DNA of 10,006 nucleotides from an uncultured Bacilli bacterium (GTDB lineage Bacteria > Bacillota_I > Bacilli_A > RF39 > UBA660): positions 1-10,006 of the forward strand of contig CALWAJ010000047.1 in the NCBI GenBank assembly GCA_944373065.1. Direction: 5' to 3'. Made by a program: the position numbers and the translations under genes. Shown one piece after another: positions 1 through 5,013 of the stretch; positions within the stretch are counted from its first letter, which is position 1, and each line of letters opens with the position of its first letter. A model generated the notes under the pieces. It was not told the DNA's origin, searched no databases, and saw only the letters and a list, made by a program, of their open reading frames with translations.

Positions 1-1
1 A

Positions 2-30
2 TTGACAAAATAAGATATCTTTTCTAAAAT
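2..30 (+). promoter_or_regulatory. Promoter of gpsB
   Basis: A TTGACA -35 box (2-7) and a TAAAAT -10 box (25-30) are separated by exactly 17 bases, a near-consensus housekeeping sigma promoter. Transcription should start near 37, giving a leader of about 20 bases before the gpsB ATG at 58. No terminator lies between here and pgsA, so this promoter may also drive rnpB, rodZ and pgsA. Confidence 0.75.
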
Positions 31-57
31 AAGAGTGTAAAGGGATTGGTGATTTAT

Positions 58-399
58 ATGTATCAGAATAAAATTACGCTCACACCTCAAGAAATTTTAG
101 AGAAAGATTTTAAAATTGATACACGAGGTTATAGACTTAAAGAAGTTGATCAGTTTCTTGATGTAATTATTAGTGATTATGAGCAGTTTTTTTCTATAAT
201 TGATAGTTTAGAAAAAGAGAAAGCAGAGTTATTAAGAGAGATTATGACTTTGAAACAAGATCTTAGAAATGCTAGGATGAATGCAGAGATTGCTAAGAAG
301 AGCAGTACTGATACAGCAGAGTTTAATAACCTTGATATCTTGAGAAGATTAAGTCAACTTGAAAAAGATGTCTATGGTAGAAATGATGATAGTAATTAG
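58..399 (+). CDS. gpsB: Cell division protein GpsB (DivIVA-like)
   Basis: The 113-residue product matches GpsB in length and layout. The N-terminal DivIVA-type domain holds the motif EILEKDF (12-18) and RGYRLKEVDQFLD (23-35), followed by a coiled coil (about 36-80), a short polar linker, and the conserved C-terminal trimerisation segment LDILRRLSQLEKDVYG (92-107). In Bacillota, GpsB is a cytoplasmic adaptor that docks penicillin-binding proteins and other envelope factors and shuttles between the septum and lateral wall. I chose ATG 58 because the family begins just before this point and GGTGAT at 48-53 fits the 16S 3' end at a suitable distance. In-frame TTG 46 and GTG 49 would overlap that site. 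The stop codon (397-399) lies inside the pairing region of the following RNase P RNA. The gpsB-rnpB neighbourhood is also known from Bacillus subtilis. Confidence 0.93.
   Translation: MYQNKITLTPQEILEKDFKIDTRGYRLKEVDQFLDVIISDYEQFFSIIDSLEKEKAELLREIMTLKQDLRNARMNAEIAKKSSTDTAEFNNLDILRRLSQLEKDVYGRNDDSN
359..387 (+). promoter_or_regulatory. Candidate rnpB promoter inside gpsB
   Basis: TTGAAA (359-364) and AATGAT (382-387) are separated by 17 bases within the last codons of gpsB. The -35 matches consensus at five of six positions and the -10 at four, including the critical A2 and T6. The predicted start near 394 coincides with the first bases that can pair in the P1 helix of rnpB. This is inference from boxes and spacing; such matches are not rare in AT-rich DNA. 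Confidence 0.4.
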
Positions 400-748
400 T
401 ACTTTAGACAAGTGCTGGAATTTTTATTCTAGAGGAAAGTCCATGCTCACACATTCTGAGATTTGAATGTAGTGTTCGTGCTTAAGGAAAAAATAACTTA
501 AGGTAGTGTCTTAGACACTAACGGCAATAAGAATACCTAAGGAGTAATCTATGGTGTTCTTAAACAGTGCCACAGTGACGATTTTTTGGGAAACTAAAAA
601 GTGAAACGAGGTAAACCCCACGAGTGAGAAACCCAAATTATGGTAGGGGAGCTTTAGATAAGAGAAATGAATCTTTCTAAGGACTAGAAATAGTAGATAG
701 ATACTTGTCACCTAGAGATAGGTACAGAACATGGCTTATTAAGTATTA
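398..748 (+). ncRNA. rnpB: RNase P RNA, class B (Bacillus type)
   Basis: This is the catalytic RNA of RNase P, which removes 5' leaders from pre-tRNAs together with the RnpA protein. It is recognised by class B signatures in order: AGAGGAAAGTCCATGCTCAC (431-450, 5' strand of P4), GTGTTCGTGC near 472-481, the CAGTGCCACAGTGACG core near 565-580, GAGGTAAACCCCACGAG at 608-624, GAGAAACCCAAATTATGGTAGGGG (first part 627-640, with the GGT at 642-644 that pairs with the tRNA CCA end), GTAGATAGAT near 692-701 and ACAGAACATGGCTTA at 724-738 (3' strand of P4). P1 forms between AGTACTT (398-404) and AAGTATT (741-747) and can extend to 394-404 with 741-751. P3 is the hairpin 415-421 with 426-432. At about 350 nt it is shorter than the roughly 400-nt B. 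subtilis RNA, mainly in the 3' P18/P19 region. No terminator follows, so the 3' end probably comes from processing of a longer transcript. Ends are approximate. Confidence 0.95.
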
Positions 749-769
749 ATTATTTGTTAGAGGTGAAAA

Positions 770-1264
770 ATGAAAGAATTAGGAGAATATCTTCAAGACG
801 TTAGACGTAGTAATGGTGTTAGTCTTCTTGAAGTTGCATCTGATTTGAAAGTTGATGTTTTGCTTCTTGAAAATATTGAGAGTGCTAATATTAGAGCTTT
901 TAAAGATGTTTATTACTTAAAAGAACTGATTAAAGAGTATGCTAAATATTTAGGACTTGATCCTATGAAAGTGCAAGATGAATTTAACGATTTTTTATTT
1001 GAACATACTTCTAAAATATCTCTTGATGATATAATGGAGGCTCAGAAGAAGAAAGAAGCTTCTTTAGAAGAAGCTAAAACTAAAAAAGTTAAATCACCTT
1101 ATACTAAAGAATATAAACGTAAGATAAAAAAATTACCTTTCGTATTAGCATTTATTATTTTTGTGTTAGCGATTATCATTTCTATAATTGTTATTAAAAC
1201 TATAAATAGGGATCCCGTTATGAGTAGTGAGTTGAAAGGAATAGAGGTTTATGAATACGCCTAA
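770..1264 (+). CDS. Short RodZ-like HTH membrane protein
   Basis: The 164-residue protein has a RodZ/HTH_25-type helix-turn-helix domain at about 3-70 (GEYLQDVRRSNGVSLLEVA, then YYLKELIKEYAKYLGLD), a charged lysine- and glutamate-rich linker (about 80-121) and one membrane segment (about 122-144, LPFVLAFIIFVLAIIISIIV). RodZ links MreB filaments to the elongation machinery through this cytoplasmic HTH domain. Only about 20 residues follow the membrane segment, so the extracytoplasmic beta domain of typical RodZ (about 290 residues in Bacillus) is missing. It could be a reduced RodZ or a RodZ-related regulator. ATG 770 follows AGAGGTGA (759-766), close behind rnpB. The next gene, pgsA, starts 14 bases before this gene's end, implying translational coupling. 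The order rodZ-pgsA is as in Bacillus (ymfM-pgsA). Confidence 0.8.
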   Translation: MKELGEYLQDVRRSNGVSLLEVASDLKVDVLLLENIESANIRAFKDVYYLKELIKEYAKYLGLDPMKVQDEFNDFLFEHTSKISLDDIMEAQKKKEASLEEAKTKKVKSPYTKEYKRKIKKLPFVLAFIIFVLAIIISIIVIKTINRDPVMSSELKGIEVYEYA

Positions 1265-1853
1265 TAAGTTAACATTTATGAGAATTATTTTTACTATTAT
1301 AATGATAATAATTCTTATATTTCCGTTTTACTCTATTGGAGTAGAATTTCCAGTTATTCAAGTTGCTGGTATTAATATGAAACTTGAATATATAATTGCT
1401 GGAGTTATATTTTTGGTTGCTAGTTTAACTGATTTTTTAGATGGTTATTTAGCTAGAAAAAATAATCAAGTAACAGATTTAGGAAAAATGTTAGATGCTA
1501 TTGCAGATAAAGCTTTAGTTAATACAGCTTTAATTATATTAGCTTATAAAGGTTTTATACCTGTAGTTGTTCCGGTTATCATTATCTTTAGAGATACAAT
1601 TGTCGATGCTATTAAAATGCAAGCTTCTAGTAAAGGAAAAGTTGTTGCTGCTATAAAATCTGGAAAGATTAAAACAGCTTCTATGATGACTGGTTTAGTT
1701 TTAACATTTTTCTATAATTTACCATTTGAAATTTGGAATATAAGAGTGTCTGATTTCTTAATTTATTTTGCTACTATTATGTCAATAATTTCTATGGTAG
1801 AATATTTCAATCTTAATAAGAAGTTGATTTTAGGGCCTAAGGAAGAAAATTAA
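1251..1853 (+). CDS. pgsA: CDP-diacylglycerol-glycerol-3-P phosphatidyltransferase
   Basis: PgsA makes phosphatidylglycerol phosphate from CDP-diacylglycerol and glycerol-3-phosphate, the committed step to phosphatidylglycerol, in the cytoplasmic membrane. The full CDP-alcohol phosphatidyltransferase signature is present: D61, D64-G65, A68-R69, G78, D82 and D86, with family spacing. The N-terminus (NTPNKLTFMRI) is typical of bacterial PgsA. Hydrophobic segments lie at about 11-30, 45-62, 88-118, 143-156 and 168-186. The 200-residue length is near normal, slightly long because of a segment at 25-45 containing VEFPVIQVAGINMK. Translation starts inside the end of the rodZ-like gene, behind the ribosome site AGAGG at about 1243-1247. 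The other family members (CdsA, PssA, cardiolipin synthase-like CDP-AP enzymes) are less likely given the N-terminus and the genomic order before recA. Confidence 0.9.
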   Translation: MNTPNKLTFMRIIFTIIMIIILIFPFYSIGVEFPVIQVAGINMKLEYIIAGVIFLVASLTDFLDGYLARKNNQVTDLGKMLDAIADKALVNTALIILAYKGFIPVVVPVIIIFRDTIVDAIKMQASSKGKVVAAIKSGKIKTASMMTGLVLTFFYNLPFEIWNIRVSDFLIYFATIMSIISMVEYFNLNKKLILGPKEEN

Positions 1854-1869
1854 ATTTCTTCTTTTTTTT
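1842..1869 (+). terminator. Rho-independent terminator of the gpsB-pgsA unit
   Basis: GAAGAAA (1842-1848) pairs with TTTCTTC (1855-1861) across a six-base loop and is followed by eight T. The pgsA stop codon (1851-1853) lies in the loop. The stem has few GC pairs, so termination may be partial. It is the first terminator-like structure after the promoter at 2-30. Confidence 0.6.
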
Positions 1870-1909
1870 GCTCAATTTTTAATTTTTGAAGTAAAAAATA
1901 AATGAATTA

Positions 1910-1935
1910 CGAAAATTCGCAAACTTTTGTTCGAA
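1910..1935 (+). promoter_or_regulatory. Candidate LexA (SOS) operator of recA
   Basis: CAAACTTTTGTTCG (1920-1933) differs at one arm position from the palindrome CGAAC-N4-GTTCG bound by LexA/DinR in Gram-positive bacteria. Its centre agrees less well with the fuller Bacillus consensus. It ends nine bases before the recA -35 box. A second CGAA-AA-TTCG palindrome (1910-1919) abuts it. Location before recA and the palindromic form support SOS control; no lexA gene is in the window. Confidence 0.6.
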
Positions 1936-1942
1936 AAAGTAC

Positions 1943-1971
1943 TTGACTTTTTATTTTTTACCTTATAAAAT
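1943..1971 (+). promoter_or_regulatory. Promoter of recA
   Basis: TTGACT (1943-1948) and TAAAAT (1966-1971) are separated by 17 bases; an overlapping TATAAA lies at 1964-1969. Transcription should start near 1978, leaving a leader of about 24 bases that contains the strong ribosome site AGGAGGAAG (1991-1999). Confidence 0.8.
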
Positions 1972-2001
1972 AGTGTTGTAATTAATTTTTAGGAGGAAGT
2001 T

Positions 2002-3018
2002 ATGAGTAAATCAACAGTAAGTAAAGATAAAAATTTAGAAAGTGTTTTAGCTGATATAGAAAAACAATTTGGTAAAGGAGCGGTTATGAGACTTGGAGAT
2101 AATCCGCACATGAAGATGGATGTTATTTCTAGTGGATGTTTAAGTCTAGATATTGCTCTTGGTATTGGAGGATATCCTAAAGGTAGGATAATAGAGATAT
2201 ATGGACCAGAGTCTAGTGGTAAAACAACATTTGCTTTGCAGGCGATTGCTGAAGTGCAAAAAGCAGGAGGAAGAGCAGCTTTTATTGATGCAGAACATGC
2301 TCTTGACCCTATTTATGCTAAGAGGTTAGGAGTTAATACTAATGATTTAATTCTTTCACAACCTGATACGGGAGAACAAGCTTTAGAAATTTGTGAGGCC
2401 TTAGTTAGGAGTGGTGCGATTAGTATAGTGGTAATAGACTCTGTAGCGGCTTTAGTTCCACAAGCTGAAATAGATGGAGAGATGGGTGATTCTCACGTAG
2501 GATTACAAGCTAGACTTATGTCTCAAGCTTTGCGAAAATTATCTGGTACTATTAATAAGACAAATACAATTGCTATTTTTATTAATCAGTTAAGAGAAAA
2601 AGTGGGGGTTATGTTTGGTAATCCTGAGACTACTCCAGGTGGTAGAGCTTTAAAATTTTATTCAACAATAAGACTTGATATTAGACGTAATGAACAGTTA
2701 AAGATTGGCGATAAGGTAATTGGTAATAAGACTACTGTTAAAGTTGTTAAAAATAAAGTAGCACCTCCTTTTAAAAGTGCTGTTGTCGATATAATGTATG
2801 GGGAAGGTATTTCTAAAGAAGGAGAACTTATTGATTTAGGAGTAGAAGCTGGAGTAGTTGAAAAAACTGGAGCATGGTACTCTTACAATGGTGAAAAATT
2901 AGGACAAGGAAAAGAAAATGTTAAACTTTTACTTAAAGAAAAAAGTGAATTAAGAGATGAAATTGAAGAGAAAGTTAGAGACTTTTATGGAATCAATTTA
3001 AATAAAAAGGAGTCATAG
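2002..3018 (+). CDS. recA: Recombinase RecA
   Basis: RecA forms ATP-dependent filaments on single-stranded DNA, performs homology search and strand exchange, and stimulates LexA self-cleavage. The 338-residue product is full length apart from a slightly short acidic tail. Walker A GPESSGKT is at 68-75, the catalytic glutamate is in FIDAEHALDP (E98), Walker B follows in ISIVVIDSVAALVP (about 135-148), and loop L2 is in INQLREKVGVMFGNPETTPGGRALKFY (first part near residues 195-206). The N-terminal part has the usual KQFGKGAVMRLGD. ATG 2002 is set by AGGAGG at 1991-1996. In Bacillus cinA lies between pgsA and recA; here only a promoter region does. The end of the gene forms the arm of a terminator shared with the convergent HTH gene. 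Confidence 0.99.
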   Translation: MSKSTVSKDKNLESVLADIEKQFGKGAVMRLGDNPHMKMDVISSGCLSLDIALGIGGYPKGRIIEIYGPESSGKTTFALQAIAEVQKAGGRAAFIDAEHALDPIYAKRLGVNTNDLILSQPDTGEQALEICEALVRSGAISIVVIDSVAALVPQAEIDGEMGDSHVGLQARLMSQALRKLSGTINKTNTIAIFINQLREKVGVMFGNPETTPGGRALKFYSTIRLDIRRNEQLKIGDKVIGNKTTVKVVKNKVAPPFKSAVVDIMYGEGISKEGELIDLGVEAGVVEKTGAWYSYNGEKLGQGKENVKLLLKEKSELRDEIEEKVRDFYGINLNKKES

Positions 3019-3027
3019 GCTCCTTTT
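3005..3027. terminator. Bidirectional terminator, recA / HTH gene
   Basis: AAAAGGAG (3005-3012) pairs with CTCCTTTT (3020-3027) around a seven-base loop. The recA stop codon (3016-3018) is in the loop, and the stop of the minus-strand HTH gene (3026-3028) overlaps the other arm. A T-rich run follows on the minus strand and TTTT ends the stem on the plus strand, so it can serve both convergent genes. Confidence 0.7.
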
Positions 3028-3250
3028 AAAGTACAATTTTTTCTTTTTCATTAGTTGTTATTGTAAGTAAATCACCAGGTGTACAGTTTAATAATATACA
3101 TATTTCTTCTATATATTTAAAAGAAATAGAAGTTGTTTCTCCTCTAATGATACGATTTAAATTCCTTGAAGTTATATTCATTCTTTGACATAGCCAGTAT
3201 TTACTTCTCTTATTTTGTTTTAATAATTCTTCAATATTTACTTTAATCAT
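3026..3250 (-). CDS. Small Cro/C1-type HTH regulator (YozG-like)
   Basis: The 74-residue protein (from the chosen start) is almost entirely one XRE/Cro-type helix-turn-helix domain of the small YozG-like group. Visible are IKVNIEELLKQNKRSKYWLC, the recognition region ITSRNLNRIIRGE and the closing ISFKYIEEICILLNCTPGDLL, which is the usual end of such domains. It probably binds DNA as a dimer; its target is unknown. The open frame extends to a TTG at 3277, but ATG 3250 begins at the family's usual MIKV and is preceded by GGGAG (3263-3267), a rather long 12 bases away, so the start is not certain. It faces recA and diverges from rny. In Bacillus this interval holds other genes, so this is a lineage-specific insertion. 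I found no convincing -35/-10 pair for it. Confidence 0.75.
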   Translation of the reverse strand: MIKVNIEELLKQNKRSKYWLCQRMNITSRNLNRIIRGETTSISFKYIEEICILLNCTPGDLLTITTNEKEKIVL

Positions 3251-3287
3251 TGATATCACTGTCTCCCATAAGAACAATTGTAAATAA

Positions 3288-3340
3288 AAAGATAAATATA
3301 AATATAAATAAGATACTTACATTACCCTTATTTTATCTTT
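3288..3340. repeat. Inverted repeat in the HTH-rny divergent region
   Basis: AAAGATAAA (3288-3296) recurs inverted as TTTATCTTT (3332-3340), 35 bases apart. Between them are three overlapping copies of ATAAAT-like sequence (about 3293-3311). The right arm ends two bases before the rny -35 box. The arms are AT-rich, so chance is possible. They could be operator half-sites for the neighbouring HTH protein, but nothing shown here proves that. Confidence 0.25.
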
Positions 3341-3342
3341 CC

Positions 3343-3371
3343 TTGACAAGTGAAGAATTAAAACTTACAAT
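3343..3371 (+). promoter_or_regulatory. Promoter of rny
   Basis: A perfect TTGACA (3343-3348) and TACAAT (3366-3371) with 17 bases between them. Transcription should start near 3378, giving a leader of about 50 bases before the rny ATG. Confidence 0.8.
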
Positions 3372-3428
3372 ATAAATAGATTATAGTTTAGATTTTTATT
3401 TAAAGTATATATCTAATGGAGGTATAAT

Positions 3429-4982
3429 ATGGAACAAATTTTATTCTCCATTTTACTTATATTTTTTGGATTAATTATTGGTTTTGGATTAACTTTTTTA
3501 GTTGCCTATTTAAGAGAAGGGACAACTTCTAAAAAGATAGATAAAATGTTAGAAGATGCGAATCGTAATGCTGATAAGATTAAAAGAGATGCTGTTATGG
3601 AAGCGAAAGAGAAAAATTATCAGATGAAGATGGAAGCCCAGAAAGATATCAAAGAAAAGAAAGAGGAACTTAAAGATAATGAAAATAAACTATTACAAAG
3701 AGAAAGTAGTTTAGATAAAAGAGATGAATTGTGTCAAAAAAGGGAAGCTACTTTAGATGATAGAGAAGAAAAGATGATTCAAAGACAAAAAGAAATTCAA
3801 GAAAAAGAAGCAAAAGTGGAGGAAATAAAAAAAGAACAAATTGCTTTGCTTGAAGATATTTCAGGATATAGTAAAGAAAAAGCTCATGATTTGATTATGA
3901 AAAAAGTAAAAGAATCAATGAGTAGAGAAATTGCTGTTTATATTAGTGAACAAGAAAATGAAGCGAAATTGACTGCTGTTTCTAAAGCACAAGAATTGAT
4001 AGTTACAGCAATGCAGAAATATTCTGCTGATATTGCTAGTGACCAGACGGTTACAGTTGTTAGTTTACCTAATGATGATATGAAAGGTAGATTAATAGGT
4101 AGAGAAGGTAGGAATATTAGAACAATAGAGGCTATTACGGGAGTTGATCTTATTATTGATGATACTCCAGAAGCGGTTGTTTTATCTAGTTTTGATCCTT
4201 TAAGAAGAGAAATGGCAAGATTAACTTTAGAGACTTTAATAAAAGATGGTAGAGTTCATCCTACAAGAATAGAAGAAGTTTATGATAAAGTATGTAAAGA
4301 GACTAAAGAGAAGATTATAGAATATGGAAATAATGCTTTGTTTGAACTTGGTATTACAAAAATGGCTCCAGAGTTAATAGAGATAATTGGAAGACTTCAC
4401 TTTAGAACTAGTTATGGACAAAATGCTTTGCAACATTCATTAGAAGTAGCTAATCTTTCAGGATTGTTAGCAGGAGAGATTGGTGAAGATGTTACTCTTG
4501 CTAAAAGAGCAGGACTTTTACATGATATTGGTAAAGCAGTTGACCATGAAATCGAAGGAAGTCATGTAAGTATAGGAGTTGAACTTGCTAAAAAATATGG
4601 AGAAAATGAAGTTGTTATCAATGCTATTGCTTCTCACCATGGTGATGAAGAATCTACTTCAGTTATTTCTTCGTTAGTTGCTGTTGCTGATGCTCTTTCT
4701 GCATCACGGCCAGGAGCAAGAAATGATTCTTTGGAAAATTATGTTAAGAGATTAACACAGTTAGAAGAAGTTGCTAATGATATAAATGGTGTTTCTAAAG
4801 CATATGCTATGCAAGCAGGAAGAGAGCTTAGAGTTATAGTTGAACCTGATCAGATTGATGATTTAGAAGCACATAGGGTAGCTCGTGATATTAAAGAGAA
4901 AATTGAATCTACTTTAAATTATCCTGGAACAATAAAAATTACAGTTGTTAGAGAAACTAGAGCTGTTGAAGAAGCAAAATAA
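3429..4982 (+). CDS. rny: Ribonuclease Y
   Basis: RNase Y is the membrane-anchored endonuclease that starts decay of many mRNAs in Bacillota and can organise a degradosome-like complex with RNase J and other factors. The 517-residue protein has the whole family plan: an N-terminal membrane anchor (about 3-27), a long charged coiled coil (about 33-190), a KH RNA-binding domain with the GxxG loop GREG (224-227) in GRLIGREGRNIRTIEAITG, and an HD hydrolase domain with H336, the H365-D366 pair in LLHDIGKA, H403-H404 and D421 as likely metal ligands. The length is typical. ATG 3429 follows GGAGG (3418-3422) at six bases. Bacillus also has rny shortly after recA, so the location fits conserved synteny. 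It converges on rnj, encoding its functional partner, and the two genes share a terminator. Confidence 0.98.
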   Translation: MEQILFSILLIFFGLIIGFGLTFLVAYLREGTTSKKIDKMLEDANRNADKIKRDAVMEAKEKNYQMKMEAQKDIKEKKEELKDNENKLLQRESSLDKRDELCQKREATLDDREEKMIQRQKEIQEKEAKVEEIKKEQIALLEDISGYSKEKAHDLIMKKVKESMSREIAVYISEQENEAKLTAVSKAQELIVTAMQKYSADIASDQTVTVVSLPNDDMKGRLIGREGRNIRTIEAITGVDLIIDDTPEAVVLSSFDPLRREMARLTLETLIKDGRVHPTRIEEVYDKVCKETKEKIIEYGNNALFELGITKMAPELIEIIGRLHFRTSYGQNALQHSLEVANLSGLLAGEIGEDVTLAKRAGLLHDIGKAVDHEIEGSHVSIGVELAKKYGENEVVINAIASHHGDEESTSVISSLVAVADALSASRPGARNDSLENYVKRLTQLEEVANDINGVSKAYAMQAGRELRVIVEPDQIDDLEAHRVARDIKEKIESTLNYPGTIKITVVRETRAVEEAK

Positions 4983-5013
4983 AATAGAACTCATTATTTT
5001 TGAGTTCTATTTT
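4981..5013. terminator. Bidirectional terminator, rny / rnj
   Basis: A 13-base stem, AAAATAGAACTCA (4981-4993) with TGAGTTCTATTTT (5001-5013), closes a seven-base loop and has T runs on both strands. The rny stop codon enters the left arm and the rnj stop codon (4994-4996, minus strand) lies in the loop, so one hairpin ends both convergent genes. Confidence 0.9.

Noticed and set aside
511..711. Open frame of 66 codons on the minus strand
   Set aside because: It lies entirely within the conserved RNase P RNA and shows no protein-family features.
3285..3312. Tandem ATAAAT-like repeats as a CRISPR or iteron array
   Set aside because: The units are six bases, overlapping and purely AT; there are no spacers and no replication gene nearby.
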